64,000 nt of DNA from Candidatus Litorirhabdus singularis. Its GTDB lineage: Bacteria > Pseudomonadota > Gammaproteobacteria > Pseudomonadales > Halieaceae. The stretch spans positions 222,985 through 286,984 of the forward strand of contig NZ_SHNN01000005.1 of assembly GCF_026262625.1 (NCBI RefSeq), in the 5' to 3' direction. The position numbers and the translations under genes are program-made. Of this stretch, positions 7,667 through 15,986 are shown piece after piece. Every line of letters starts with the position of its first letter. Positions within the stretch are counted from its first letter, which is position 1. The notes below the pieces were generated by a model. It had not been told where the DNA came from. It did not search any database and saw only the letters and a list, made by a program, of their open reading frames with translations.

Positions 7667-7981
7667 ATGACTAAAGTAATCCACTTGCAATCCAGTGACC
7701 CACTTATCGGTGACTGGGTGCCAGCTGATTTGTATTCAGACATAGTAATTTCTATTTCAAAGGAAGATGACCAATATATAGTGTCAGTTTTTGATTTAGA
7801 TGATCACGAAGAAGCTGAAGTATATGAAGTCAAATATGATAATTCAGAGTTATCATTCAATGTGCATTGGGCATCAAATGGCAGATTTATAAAGTACGGA
7901 TTATTGTTGTCATCAGACACTACCGTCAGGCTAATTTATACATACAGTGGCCAAGAAACCTGGATAAGAAAAGAACCTTAA
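7667..7981 (+). CDS. Hypothetical small beta-rich protein
   Basis: 104 residues, acidic, no signal peptide or membrane segment. Predicted strands alternate regularly (YSDIVISISKEDDQYIVSVF, EVYEVKYDNSELSFNVHW, YGLLLSSDTTVRLIYTYS), suggesting a small lipocalin-like or single-sheet fold that checks how far a molecule deviates from a reference. That fold idea is only an inference. The DNA is clearly more AT-rich than the flanking genes, as often seen in captured cassettes. A relic attC begins at its stop codon. Confidence 0.65.
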   Translation: MTKVIHLQSSDPLIGDWVPADLYSDIVISISKEDDQYIVSVFDLDDHEEAEVYEVKYDNSELSFNVHWASNGRFIKYGLLLSSDTTVRLIYTYSGQETWIRKEP

Positions 7982-8079
7982 CAAAACGCTCAAGAGTGAC
8001 AAAGCGCATTAGCTACCTACAGGGTATGAAAACCTGACGTCCAAACTGTCTCGCGGCATTTTGGGCGCAGGTGTTTGCG
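7976..8079 (+). repeat. Eroded attC-like site
   Basis: Begins CCTTAACAAAACGCTCAAG over the upstream stop. It then forms an attC-like imperfect stem in which CCTGACGTCCAAA (8034-8046) pairs with TTTGGGCGCAGG (8060-8071), leaving one unpaired A and a G-U pair. It ends in GTTTGCG, which departs from GTTRRRY. The stem with an extrahelical base is characteristic of attC. The cores are mutated. Confidence 0.42.
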
Positions 8080-8122
8080 TCCTTGTAATCAACATACGAA
8101 ATTAGCGAGGTTTTGAGCTGGT

Positions 8123-9160
8123 ATGACGAAAAATCGATTAAAGCTGGTGCTCAGAGTAGTACTACTTGCTGGGACAGCAATTTCCATGTTCTTTGTGCCT
8201 TGGATCTTGGTAAAGGCTTGGATATTGCCGTTACCTGATGGGGTTCAAGATCAATTGGACGAAGCTATTGGTCATGGATTTGATGGAGTGATTGTCTATG
8301 TCGGGCAGGCTGGCAAGCCGGCAGAGCTTTACGCCTCTGGGTGGCATGATAGGAAAAGCAGAATACCTGCTGATCCTAAGGCCTTATTTAAAATCGCTAG
8401 TATTAGCAAGCTATATGTCGCCGTTGCCGTCACCAAATTGGCTAGTGAAGGACGTTTGTCTTTAGATGAAACGCTTGCTGATTACTTTCCAGAACTTGTG
8501 GGGAGAATTGAGCATGCCGATAAGATCACCTTGAGATTTATGGCGCAGCACAGAAGTGGAATTCCCAATTTCACCGACAATCCTGGGTTTTGGCAAAACC
8601 CACCTGATAGTGGTGATCAAGCACTTGAATACGCACTTGATTTGCCTGCCAACTTTGAGCCTGATAAGGATTATGGCTATTCAAACACCAATTATTTTTT
8701 GCTTTCCAGAATCATTGAGGAAGTCGTGGGTTATAGCCGTCAGCAATATTTCAAGGAGGAGATCTTGCTGCCACTGGGGCTGAAAAATACCTTCGGTTCG
8801 CTCAGTGAAGTGAATATGGACGATGTGATGAGTGGCTACTATGTTGGTATTGAGTCAGACTTCAAGAGTGAGCACCAGGGAATGCTAGCTACAGCAGAGG
8901 ACGTGGGTATATTTCTGCGGGCCTTGAACGATGGCAGATTGCTGAATGATGAAGAACAGGCGCTCTATTCCTCCATTTATGTGTATGAGCATACTGGTTT
9001 GGTTCCTGGTTATCAGAGTTTAGCCAAGTACCACAAAGACATTGATACCGTTGTTATTCAATTTAATAATACAACTGATTTCAATGGGTATGATTGGAAT
9101 TTGGCGGAGATAATATACAGTCGGATTATCAAAATACTGAAAAATAGAGAAGACTCATAG
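8123..9160 (+). CDS. Serine hydrolase of the class C beta-lactamase/penicillin-binding-like family
   Basis: 345 residues. An N-terminal hydrophobic segment (about 8-32) is a signal anchor or signal peptide, so the enzyme acts in the periplasm. Catalytic motifs of the family are all present: S93-I-S-K96 (SxxK), Y186-S-N188 (YxN) and H290-T-G (KTG equivalent). The context PKALFKIASISKLYVAVAV and YSNTNYFLLSRIIEEV is typical of esterase or D-alanyl-D-alanine-peptidase-like members, which are more common than true beta-lactamases. The gene is single, with no operon partner. Substrate (peptide, ester or lactam) cannot be told from sequence. Confidence 0.85.
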   Translation: MTKNRLKLVLRVVLLAGTAISMFFVPWILVKAWILPLPDGVQDQLDEAIGHGFDGVIVYVGQAGKPAELYASGWHDRKSRIPADPKALFKIASISKLYVAVAVTKLASEGRLSLDETLADYFPELVGRIEHADKITLRFMAQHRSGIPNFTDNPGFWQNPPDSGDQALEYALDLPANFEPDKDYGYSNTNYFLLSRIIEEVVGYSRQQYFKEEILLPLGLKNTFGSLSEVNMDDVMSGYYVGIESDFKSEHQGMLATAEDVGIFLRALNDGRLLNDEEQALYSSIYVYEHTGLVPGYQSLAKYHKDIDTVVIQFNNTTDFNGYDWNLAEIIYSRIIKILKNREDS

Positions 9161-9219
9161 CAAGGATTTTGATTAGTTTAATGCCGCTGAAAAATAGCCT
9201 GACACAGTAAGTGATTTTT

Positions 9220-9696
9220 ATGCAACCCTTTGACACTCAGTTTACTCTTTCTCGACATTACCTCGCTGAGTGTTTTGATGAGTCTTTACCTTATGGTAAG
9301 AACCCGAATCCTAATTATCTGTTTCCGGCGTCATTTCTAGCTACCGGTGCGGGGTTACTGTTTTTTACCGAGCAACCTAAAGTATTCGGTGGCATGTTAA
9401 TCGCTTTGGCTGTTTTGGAGCTCATTCATATACGGTTTCGCCGAGCCTGGTGGTTAAGGCGGCAGATGTGGGGGAGGAGTGCCGATAGCGAAGTGACATT
9501 GAACATCGATGAAGATGGAGTCCGAACCCAGAGCGCCTATGCGCAAACAGCGCTATTGTGGTCTGATATAGAGCGCGTCATAGAAACAGATTTAGGACTT
9601 ATTCTGACAACACAATCCGGAGGTCAGCAGTACCTGTCCAAATCGCTATTTTCTACTGAATTGATAATCGAGATTGTTGCGAAAAGTGGTGATTAG
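9220..9696 (+). CDS. YcxB-like membrane protein
   Basis: 158 residues from ATG 9220; a GTG at 9211 would add three residues, and no strong ribosome-binding site decides. After a short N-terminal region, two hydrophobic segments (YLFPASFLATGAGLLFFT and VFGGMLIALAVLELIHI) are followed by a basic turn and a C-terminal domain with EVTLNIDEDGVRTQSAYAQTALLWSDIERVIETD. This is the beta-structured pattern of the YcxB-like C-terminal domain, usually annotated as of unknown function. Inner-membrane location is inferred. It lies 60 bases after the hydrolase gene and could be co-transcribed. Confidence 0.6.
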   Translation: MQPFDTQFTLSRHYLAECFDESLPYGKNPNPNYLFPASFLATGAGLLFFTEQPKVFGGMLIALAVLELIHIRFRRAWWLRRQMWGRSADSEVTLNIDEDGVRTQSAYAQTALLWSDIERVIETDLGLILTTQSGGQQYLSKSLFSTELIIEIVAKSGD

Positions 9697-9849
9697 GGTT
9701 CATTTTCAAAAATGGAGTCGCCAACCACCAGCAGGCTTTCATAAACTATATAGCCCAACCCGTGTTTAGCTAGACCTGAAACCAAGACTAGACACGCTTT
9801 TTCTTACCACCGCCGTCGCATCTGGAAATAGTCTGAAAGGGAAATAGTT

Positions 9850-10014
9850 ATGAACTGGTAAATGCTGGGCACCTCTGCAGATATGGTTGCGGCCGTCGCT
9901 GTTGTGGTGTCTGTTGTTTATCTTGCGAAACTAATTGAGCAAAGTACCATAGCATCAAATAGTGAAACGGCCGTCGCATTGAGCGACGGTTCGACTATAG
10001 AACTCGGCGTTTGA
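9850..10014 (+). pseudogene. Remnant of the cassette membrane-anchor protein family
   Basis: The frame reads MNW, then TAA (9859-9861), then MLGTSADMVAAVAVVVSVVYLAKLIEQST before ending at TGA 10012. The M-N-W start followed by a G-S-A-like turn and a hydrophobic helix ending VVYLAKLIEQ matches the N-terminus of the proteins at 2392 and 4070. The soluble domain is gone. A perfect hairpin CCGTCGC-ATTGA-GCGACGG (9971-9989) lies in the tail. This accounts for most of the 338-base interval before the next gene; the rest shows nothing recognisable. Confidence 0.55.
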
Positions 10015-10034
10015 GAGATAAGAGGTTAAATATA

Positions 10035-10535
10035 ATGGCCTATAGTCATGAACAGTTATCTGATATTGAGTTAATTCGAGACGCGACTAAACACTATTCG
10101 CGAGGTGTCGACAGGCTAGACGCTGACATTATGAAGCTGGCCTATTGGCCGGAAGCCACCGACGAACATGGCGTGTTCAATGGCAATGCTTGGGATTTTT
10201 GTGATTTTTGTATGGAAGCGCACGTGGGCTGGCGCTCTACAATGCACTGCGTCTTTAACCACACGATCGAGTTGGATACAGATGGTATTCATGCTCGTGG
10301 TGAGTCATATAACGTTGCGTATCTGTTTAAGGCGGATACATCCCTGTTAGATACCTGGTACGGACGTTACCTGGATGAATACGAAAAACGTGGTGATGAG
10401 TGGCGTATTATCAGGAGAGTGTGTGTCCATGAGGGCTCCACCTCCAGCGAGAGCCCGAAGATGGAAATCGAGACGCAGGGATTCCGGCAAGGCTCGTTTG
10501 ATCGTCCCTCTTCTAACAGGCCGGTTGGGCCCTAG
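10035..10535 (+). CDS. SnoaL-like (NTF2 superfamily) protein
   Basis: 166 residues from ATG 10035, with AGAGG about 10 bases upstream. The protein fits the SnoaL-like group that resembles ring-hydroxylating dioxygenase small subunits: DIELIRDATKHYSRGVDRLDADIMKLAYWPEATDEHG at the N-terminus, a STMHCVFNHTIELD strand, ARGESYNVAYLF and the closing RYLDEYEKRGDEWRIIRRVCVHE. Such proteins include scytalone-dehydratase- and isomerase-like enzymes, and D, H and Y residues typical of the pocket are present. No substrate can be assigned. It stands alone, 47 bases before the broken HD gene. Confidence 0.75.
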   Translation: MAYSHEQLSDIELIRDATKHYSRGVDRLDADIMKLAYWPEATDEHGVFNGNAWDFCDFCMEAHVGWRSTMHCVFNHTIELDTDGIHARGESYNVAYLFKADTSLLDTWYGRYLDEYEKRGDEWRIIRRVCVHEGSTSSESPKMEIETQGFRQGSFDRPSSNRPVGP

Positions 10536-10582
10536 TACACGCTAATCAAAAACGACGATCAATCCATCATAAGAGAGGCTGC

Positions 10583-11176
10583 ATGAGTAGAAAACCCGCG
10601 TTTACTTCTTTCTCTGAAACAACTGCAGAGGATTGGGAGAATATATTCTCTGAACAAGCTTCAATGTATACAGAATTGCCGAATCGGATTATCGATCATC
10701 TGAAACTTTTGAAGGGTGACTTTTCCGGGTTCCCTGTAGATCGTCTGAACCATTGCCTGCAGACTGCGACACTGGCTCAAGAGGCCGATGAGAGTGAAGA
10801 GCACGTTGTCTGCGCGCTGCTTCATGATATTGGCGACACCCTGGCCAGTTTGAATCATGCGGATTTGGCCGCCACAATTTTGCAACCGTTCGTTTCTGAA
10901 GAGAATCACTGGATGGTTAAGCATCATGGTATTTTTCAGGGCTATCATTTCTTTCATCACATTGGCCTGGACCGAAATATGCGGGATCAGTTTAGGGGCA
11001 GCCCGAATTAACAGAGAACCGCGCATTTCGTGGAGAAGTATGATAACCCTGCCTTTGACCCGGGTAAAAAGGTACTGCCACTGGAGTTCTTTCAACCTTT
11101 AGTAACAAACGTTTTTAGTTCACCAAAGCATAGTCTTTACCCTACGGGAGTCGGCACGAACACATCAGGATCATGA
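10583..11176 (+). pseudogene. HD-domain phosphohydrolase interrupted by an in-frame stop
   Basis: The frame opens at ATG 10583 (AGAGAGG upstream) and encodes an HD-family protein: LNHCLQTATLA gives the first metal His, ALLHDIGD the HD pair, VKHHGIFQGYHFFHHIGL the later histidines. After RDQFRGSPN it meets TAA at 11009. The same frame then continues for 54 more codons (HFVEKYDNPAFDPG, LPLEFFQPLVTNVFS) to TGA 11174, and that stretch matches the usual C-terminal part of this HD phosphohydrolase family. One nonsense change thus splits an otherwise intact gene of about 197 codons. The truncated product (142 residues) still has the metal-binding residues and might be partly functional. Confidence 0.7.
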
Positions 11177-11742
11177 GAGGATTCGTCAGTTTCTTTTGCT
11201 TTATCAAGGTGTCCTTGAAAGCAGAAATACTGTCGTTGTGCAGTGTGCTTCAACTTTCTCCCAAGCTCTATGCACTTGAAGAGCGCGATACTATTTTTCC
11301 TCAAAAGCTCTGGACGGAAATTCGAGTATTGAGAAGCATATTAGGTGGCCGTCTTTTAGTGCTGGTTGACGGCCAGTGGCAGCATTTGGACTCAAATACC
11401 TTGAAGCCTCAGACGCCACCAACAGAGCAGCAACAAACCCTGCTTTTGAGCGATGCTGTCAGCAATAATCCGGAAAGGTATGGGCGTATCGTGGGGCGAG
11501 AGGGCGAGGTCTACATAACTTCAACTGGAGTTGAGCTAACGCTTGACTGGAATACCTTGAAGATTACCCAATCCGGCACTGATACTAAATTCATTGGCCT
11601 CTTGTACAAAATCCACTATTTGCAATGGCTGGGTAACAAGCAGATTAACACTGGCCTTGGCATTGTTGGCCTGTTGGCTCTTTCATTGCTGGCCTACCAT
11701 GGGTTTATCCTTTATACAAGAAGGCGGAGAGAGGCATCCTAA
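11173..11742 (+). CDS. PepSY-associated-like membrane protein, possibly 5'-truncated
   Basis: 189 residues as read from ATG 11173, overlapping the end of the HD reading frame. The C-terminal part, LLYKIHYLQWLG followed by a hydrophobic helix (TGLGIVGLLALSLLAYHGFIL) and a basic tail TRRRREAS, resembles the last helix region of PepSY-associated transmembrane proteins. The centre (ILGGRLLVLVDGQWQHLDSNT, YGRIVGREGEVYITSTGVELTLDWNT) is beta-rich like a PepSY repeat. The first 40 residues look unlike the family, and the start has no good ribosome-binding site, so the gene may be a fragment of a longer one. Its stop falls in an attC-like left core. Confidence 0.5.
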   Translation: MRGFVSFFCFIKVSLKAEILSLCSVLQLSPKLYALEERDTIFPQKLWTEIRVLRSILGGRLLVLVDGQWQHLDSNTLKPQTPPTEQQQTLLLSDAVSNNPERYGRIVGREGEVYITSTGVELTLDWNTLKITQSGTDTKFIGLLYKIHYLQWLGNKQINTGLGIVGLLALSLLAYHGFILYTRRRREAS

Positions 11743-11799
11743 CCAGCTTCCATTCTCGCTTGCAGATGTCCAACAAAACGCGGGCAGGTCAGGTTAGGC
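11737..11799 (+). repeat. Possible attC relic with intact cores
   Basis: TCCTAAC (11737-11743) covers the upstream stop codon and GTTAGGC (11793-11799) is a perfect GTTRRRY core. Six of seven core bases are complementary, and the 63-base length suits attC. The inner stem is weak, so this may be a decayed site or coincidence. Confidence 0.4.
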
Positions 11800-11844
11800 A
11801 TGCTACAGTGCGCTGGGGTGTCAGGAATCGGAGCGCGTCTTCAT

Positions 11845-12090
11845 ATGAGTAACGAGCAACCCAACAATCCGTTGCATGGATTAACGTTGGAGATGGTTGT
11901 AACGAGCCTGCAAGAGCGCTATGGCTGGGACGGTCTGGCCCAGAGGATTGACATTAATTGCTTTAAAAATGACCCTTCCATTAAGTCATCACTGAAGTTT
12001 CTTAGAAAAACCCAATGGGCGAGGGATAAGGTTGAAAGTTTGTATATTTCGACACTTGAACAAAAGTCTCCTTGGGAAAGGGCGAAATAG
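11845..12090 (+). CDS. VF530-family small DNA-binding-like protein
   Basis: 81 residues from ATG 11845. The sequence [22 protein letters not shown], then [34 protein letters not shown], is the hallmark of the VF530/DUF2132 family, a small helical protein first structurally described from Vibrio and related to DNA-binding folds. Its length is normal for the family. A longer frame from 11800 would add 15 residues without family similarity. It overlaps no neighbour, and the RNA-binding protein gene follows 62 bases later. Confidence 0.9.
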   Translation: MSNEQPNNPLHGLTLEMVVTSLQERYGWDGLAQRIDINCFKNDPSIKSSLKFLRKTQWARDKVESLYISTLEQKSPWERAK

Positions 12091-12152
12091 CCGGATGTGC
12101 CTTCGCGCACTCACACCATATTATTGGGCAAGAGCCTGCTGTTGGGAGAAGT

Positions 12153-12401
12153 ATGAAAGTATTGGTACGTAACCTGGATCGTGCAACGACCGAAAAAGAA
12201 TTGAGTGAGCTGTTTCAAACCTTTGGCAGCGTTCAATCTTGTGATTTGATAATCGATAAAGTCAGTGGTGAATCCAAAGGCTTTGGCTTTATCGAAATGC
12301 CAAAGGTGGGGGAGGCAAAGAGCGCTATGAAAGCCCTTAATAACTCCACGTTGGGTAGTAACAAGATTCGGGTCAAAAAGGCGGAAGGCAAGGTTGATTA
12401 A
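12153..12401 (+). CDS. Small RRM-type RNA-binding protein
   Basis: 82 residues forming one RNA recognition motif. RNP2 is VLVRNL (residues 3-8) and RNP1 is KGFGFIEM (about 45-52), with the usual beta-alpha-beta spacing and a basic C-terminal strand KIRVKKAEGK. ATG 12153 is chosen because GGGAGA lies 5 bases upstream; earlier in-frame starts lack similarity. Bacterial single-RRM proteins bind single-stranded RNA and are often cold- or growth-related. It overlaps the next gene's TTG start by 8 bases, suggesting translational coupling. Confidence 0.88.
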   Translation: MKVLVRNLDRATTEKELSELFQTFGSVQSCDLIIDKVSGESKGFGFIEMPKVGEAKSAMKALNNSTLGSNKIRVKKAEGKVD

Positions 12402-12687
12402 CAAGGTATCAGAAGCCAAAGTTAGTTGCTCCAATTGCAAGGCTTGTTGCTGCCGTTTAGAGGTCATGATTGTCACTGACACCGGCGTTCCTGATGTTCA
12501 TGTTGCCGTCGACGAATGGGGTGCAGAAACTATGCTGCGTTTGGATGATGGCTGGTGCTCCGCTATAGATCGTGAAACCTTTTTGTGCACAATCTATGAG
12601 AACAGGCCTTTGATCTGCCGAGAATTTGAAATGGGCTCCTATGAATGTATTAGCGAAAGAAAGGAGCAGGGAGTCACTTCATGCTGA
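12394..12687 (+). CDS. YkgJ-family cysteine-cluster protein
   Basis: 97 residues starting at TTG 12394, inside the end of the RRM gene, with GGAAGG about 6 bases upstream. The N-terminal CSNCKACCCRLEV and later WCSAIDRETFLCTIYENRPLICREFEMGS contain the conserved cysteines of the YkgJ/UPF0153 family, thought to bind zinc or an Fe-S cluster. Pattern C-x2-C-x2-CC, then C...C-x-I-Y-x-x-R-P-x-x-C-R-x-F. Length is normal. The biochemical function of the family is not settled. The eight-base overlap indicates an operon with the RRM gene. Confidence 0.85.
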   Translation: MINKVSEAKVSCSNCKACCCRLEVMIVTDTGVPDVHVAVDEWGAETMLRLDDGWCSAIDRETFLCTIYENRPLICREFEMGSYECISERKEQGVTSC

Positions 12688-12756
12688 TAGCAATTTACTC
12701 AAACCTGGACATACAAACGTTGGTAGGCAGAGTAGCTGAGTGCTGTGAGGTCAAAA

Positions 12757-13092
12757 ATGCTGCCGATCAATAAGATATTTGGGCTGACTCTGGCGCTCAT
12801 CGCTTGCTACGCCTGTTACCAAACACTGAGCCAAACCGGGATGATCTATCAGAATTTCACGGCGTTCTTCGAGTCAAGCGTCGCCATGGCCATTTTGGCT
12901 ACCGCTGCTGTTTTGTTAGTACCCGTGTCGGTTTTGGCGCTGGCGTATCTGGTGAATTTAAATCAACGTAAGTACCTGATACTGCTGCCGCTCTCGCATG
13001 CTGCTATTTTGCTACCGGGATTTCTGTCTATCGTTGTAGTGGCTATCGTTCTCGTCTGGTGGTTTTCAAAATACGGCTCGACCGCAGGCTAA
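12757..13092 (+). CDS. Small three-helix membrane protein, unknown
   Basis: 111 residues from ATG 12757, preceded at about 6 bases by GAGG; a GTG at 12745 would add four residues. Three hydrophobic segments: IFGLTLALIACYACY, VAMAILATAAVLLVPVSVLA and ILLPLSHAAILLPGFLSIVVV. No motif identifies a family. It is separated by 69 bases from the YkgJ gene. Its stop codon sits at the left edge of a possible attC relic, the same arrangement as in the array genes at 3567 and 4070. Confidence 0.6.
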   Translation: MLPINKIFGLTLALIACYACYQTLSQTGMIYQNFTAFFESSVAMAILATAAVLLVPVSVLALAYLVNLNQRKYLILLPLSHAAILLPGFLSIVVVAIVLVWWFSKYGSTAG

Positions 13093-13168
13093 AGCGCTCC
13101 CAAGAAGCCTGTCAGAGGCGCCACGCGGCCTTCTGTGCCGGTTTCTGCAACATCAAGGCTCGTTAGCA
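13086..13168 (+). repeat. Possible attC relic
   Basis: Starts AGGCTAAAGCGC over the upstream stop codon and ends CTCGTTAGCAGG (GTTAGCA at 13162-13168) after 83 bases. The left core has A where C is expected and the right core ends A instead of Y. GC-rich inner arms (GAGGCGCC, GTGCCGG) could pair. Weak evidence. Confidence 0.3.
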
Positions 13169-13264
13169 GGGGTTCGCCGTTGCTGGCTTCGGCAATGGTT
13201 TTTTTACCTGTCGTGCGGCATGCGTAATGGCAACAGGCGAGTGGGTCTTTGTTTCAGGGGAACT

Positions 13265-13327
13265 ATGTACATACCGAAGCATTTTGAAGTAACTGAACAG
13301 CAAGCTACGGCCGGACACTATTCATGA
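13265..13327 (+). pseudogene. N-terminal fragment of a PaiB-type FMN-binding regulator
   Basis: CAGGGGAA precedes ATG 13265, and the 20-codon frame begins MYIPKHFEVTEQQA. This is the conserved start of PaiB-like FMN-binding negative transcriptional regulators, normally about 200 residues. It then stops at TGA 13325. No further PaiB-like sequence follows, so only the first exon-sized piece of the gene remains. The rest of 13169-13409 holds nothing recognisable. Confidence 0.5.
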
Positions 13328-13409
13328 CAGATCCAGTTTACAGTAGGCCCCTGATGGCGCCGACAAAGATTCGTGCAATCCTGTTTTTGCAGCCGATGAG
13401 CGTGGACCA

Positions 13410-14024
13410 ATGCTAGATAAATATCCAGGCTATGCGGCGCTGGCGGAATGCGAGCAGGAAGGCAAAGACTTTGTAATTAAGTACCAGGATCGCGGGAGTG
13501 ATGTCTTGCTTATGGCGCCTCATGCGGGCTCTATAGAGCCTAAAACCAGTGAAGTAGTATTGGCAATAGCCGGAGAGGAGATTTCTTACTATCTGTTCGA
13601 GGGCATAAAGCCATGCGGTAACTGGGATTTGCATATCACCAGCACTAACTTTGATGAGCCTCAAGCTGTGCGTCTGGCCCAGAACTGCCAGTCGGTGGTC
13701 ACGATTCATGGCGAAGGTAGCGAGAGTATCGTGGCATTTCTTGGCGGACGGAATGTTGTTCTCAGAGATTCTATCGCCAACTCCCTTAACGATGCTGGCT
13801 TCGTCACCGGTCGGCACGACAATCCCCGTCTTCAGGGCGAATCGAAAAACAATATCTGCAATCGCTCCGCTAACGGTGCTGGTGTGCAGTTGGAGCTAGG
13901 CAGAGGCCTGCGCAGGCTGTTGTTTGGCTCTGACACGCTGGAAGGTCATTCAACAAGCACCGTGCAGCTCAAAAAATTTGCCGCTGCAGTAAGAAAGGGA
14001 TTGAGACCGCCGCAAGCTACCTAG
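13410..14024 (+). CDS. Poly-gamma-glutamate hydrolase family protein
   Basis: 204 residues. Conserved blocks of this zinc peptidase-like family are visible: VLLMAPHAGSIEPKTSEVVLAIAG with the metal His/Glu, SYYLFEGIKPCGNWDLHITS, VVTIHGEGSES with a second His, NNICNRSANGAGVQLELGRGLR near the C-terminus. Phage and Bacillus members cleave poly-gamma-glutamate. Bacterial homologues without a capsule context have unknown substrates. No signal peptide is evident, so the protein is probably cytoplasmic. It is convergent with the SulP transporter and the two stop codons overlap by four bases. Confidence 0.82.
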   Translation: MLDKYPGYAALAECEQEGKDFVIKYQDRGSDVLLMAPHAGSIEPKTSEVVLAIAGEEISYYLFEGIKPCGNWDLHITSTNFDEPQAVRLAQNCQSVVTIHGEGSESIVAFLGGRNVVLRDSIANSLNDAGFVTGRHDNPRLQGESKNNICNRSANGAGVQLELGRGLRRLLFGSDTLEGHSTSTVQLKKFAAAVRKGLRPPQAT

Positions 14025-15763
14025 TCACCTACTGGTATCAAATTGGTTTGTACGCCCACGCCGTCATTACTTCCTACTCCGTGATCAATATAGCTTATTG
14101 CGTCATGAATAGTGGCAAACATGGTCTGCGGTGTAATGTAGATTTTTAGTGGCGAATTGAACAATGAATCCCTGACAGGACCAATAGCATTGGTAATGTA
14201 AAAGCACACATCCTGCTTGGACAGTGTCTCTATCAATTTTTGCATAGCGCGGATGGCAGTAGTGTCGATGCTGTTGACCGCCTCCGCATCGAAAATCACT
14301 GCCCTTAAAGCGTCAGGATTTTCACGCTGCTGCATCCAGCGGTAGATGCTCTGCACAAAATAGTCGGCATTTGCGAAAAAAAGCGGCGCGTCAAATCTAA
14401 AAATCAGAACGTCTTCGCGAATGATGACTTCGTCAAAACGGTCTACATTCCGAAACAGTTTGCCGTCCATGATGGCGCCCAATTCCGCCATATGAGGGCG
14501 CGCACTGTTGTATATGAGCTTGGCAATCGACAGGATAACGCCTGCCAGCAGCCCTTGCTGTACGCCCAGTAAAATTGTCAGCGCAAAGGTCACCAGCATC
14601 ACAATAGCTTCGTTTCGGTTTTGAGACAGTAGCGACTTCATGTCATGGTATTTGAAAAGCCCATAAACCGAAATGACAATAATGCCTGCAAGCAGAGGTT
14701 TGGGTAGCGGGTAACTGGCGAATAGCGGAGTACAAAATAGCACGATGATGATGATCATAAACGACGAGACGACCGCGGATACCTGGGTGAGTGCCCCGGC
14801 TTTGACGAAAGCAGCGCTGCGCGAAAAACTTGCCGATACCGGAAATGCTTTGAAAAATGCGCCGACAAAGTTAGCAGCTCCCATGGCTATCAGTTCCTGA
14901 TTGGGCTTTACAAAGAATTTGTCGGTAGGTTTTTCTTGCGCCTTACAAATCGACATGCTGCCGACATAACCCATTAAAGACACCGTAAACGCAGTGGGGA
15001 TGAGCGCAACAAGTTGCTCCAGCGTAGGGGAGGGTACGCGGGGTAATGGCAGGCCTTGTGGGATGAAAGCAATGACCTCTATACCGTTGGCTTGCGCATT
15101 CCATATACCGGAACACAGCATGCCCACTATCAAGAGCAGCAGCGCACTGGGGAGTTTCGGAAACCAGCGCTGAAAGACCCACAGGAACGCAATGCCACAA
15201 GCGCTAACGGCAACAGTAAGCCAGTGCCAGCTTTCGTATGCGCCGACAAACTGCATAAGGCGGGTGACGGTATTTCGTCCCTCCACACTTACTCCCAATA
15301 AGCTCTCGAACTGACTGACGGTGATCACCACTGCAGCCGCGCAGGTGTATCCGAGAATGACCGGGTAAGACAGGAAGCTGGCTATAAAGCCGAATCTGAT
15401 AAAGCCGAAGAAGGCCTGTATCAGTCCCACCATCAGGGTTAGTGAGATGGCCATTTCCAGGTACTGGTCACTACCCGGTTCAGCTAACAAGCTTAGGCCG
15501 GTAAGAATGAGTATCGAGTCTAGCGCGACAGGTCCGATAGAGAGTTTGTTTGAGGTGCCCAAAAGAGCGTAAATAATGGGCGGGATAATACAGGCGTAGA
15601 GGCCGTATTCAACTGGCAGGCCGGCAACCAGGGCGTAGGCCATGCTCTGGGGGATGAGCATGGCTGCGATAGTGATACCTGAGAGCAGATCTCCGCTAAA
15701 GGAACGTCGATTGTAACCCTCGAGCCAGCGCAGGCCTGGCAAATAGCGGTCGTTTAGTCGCAT
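14021..15763 (-). CDS. SulP-family anion transporter with STAS domain
   Basis: 580 residues. The membrane part starts with the SulP signature GDLLSGITIAAMLIPQSMAYALVAGLPVEYGLYA and continues with the expected run of about a dozen helices (for example NKLSIGPVALDSILI, SASFSRSAAF). The C-terminal STAS domain begins around residue 440 (IIREDVLIFRFDAPLFFANADYF) and contains AVIFDAEAVNSIDTTAIRAMQKL. Substrate could be sulfate, bicarbonate or another anion. No carbonic anhydrase or sulfur gene is adjacent. It is the only minus-strand gene in 8-20 kb, with about 220 bases upstream before the next divergent gene for a promoter. Confidence 0.92.
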   Translation of the reverse strand: MRLNDRYLPGLRWLEGYNRRSFSGDLLSGITIAAMLIPQSMAYALVAGLPVEYGLYACIIPPIIYALLGTSNKLSIGPVALDSILILTGLSLLAEPGSDQYLEMAISLTLMVGLIQAFFGFIRFGFIASFLSYPVILGYTCAAAVVITVSQFESLLGVSVEGRNTVTRLMQFVGAYESWHWLTVAVSACGIAFLWVFQRWFPKLPSALLLLIVGMLCSGIWNAQANGIEVIAFIPQGLPLPRVPSPTLEQLVALIPTAFTVSLMGYVGSMSICKAQEKPTDKFFVKPNQELIAMGAANFVGAFFKAFPVSASFSRSAAFVKAGALTQVSAVVSSFMIIIIVLFCTPLFASYPLPKPLLAGIIVISVYGLFKYHDMKSLLSQNRNEAIVMLVTFALTILLGVQQGLLAGVILSIAKLIYNSARPHMAELGAIMDGKLFRNVDRFDEVIIREDVLIFRFDAPLFFANADYFVQSIYRWMQQRENPDALRAVIFDAEAVNSIDTTAIRAMQKLIETLSKQDVCFYITNAIGPVRDSLFNSPLKIYITPQTMFATIHDAISYIDHGVGSNDGVGVQTNLIPVGD

Positions 15764-15986
15764 GGTGTTCTTGACGCTCCGGGCTCAGTTTTAGTCGCTT
15801 TACTGACGCCTGCTCGGTCAGCCTTACAGGGAAGCGACGTAATTGTAGCGCTGTGGTAGCCACCGCAGCAAATAGCTCGAAACATCGATCTTGTGACGGC
15901 CGAGAAATCTGTATACCGAATAGCAAAGTGGTAGAATTTTAGCAGCAGATGAACCACTGCAACGATACGTTTTGGGGAACAACGCT

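Noticed and set aside
11009..11011. In-frame TAA in the HD gene as programmed readthrough
   Set aside because: No supporting signal was seen; one point mutation is the simpler explanation.
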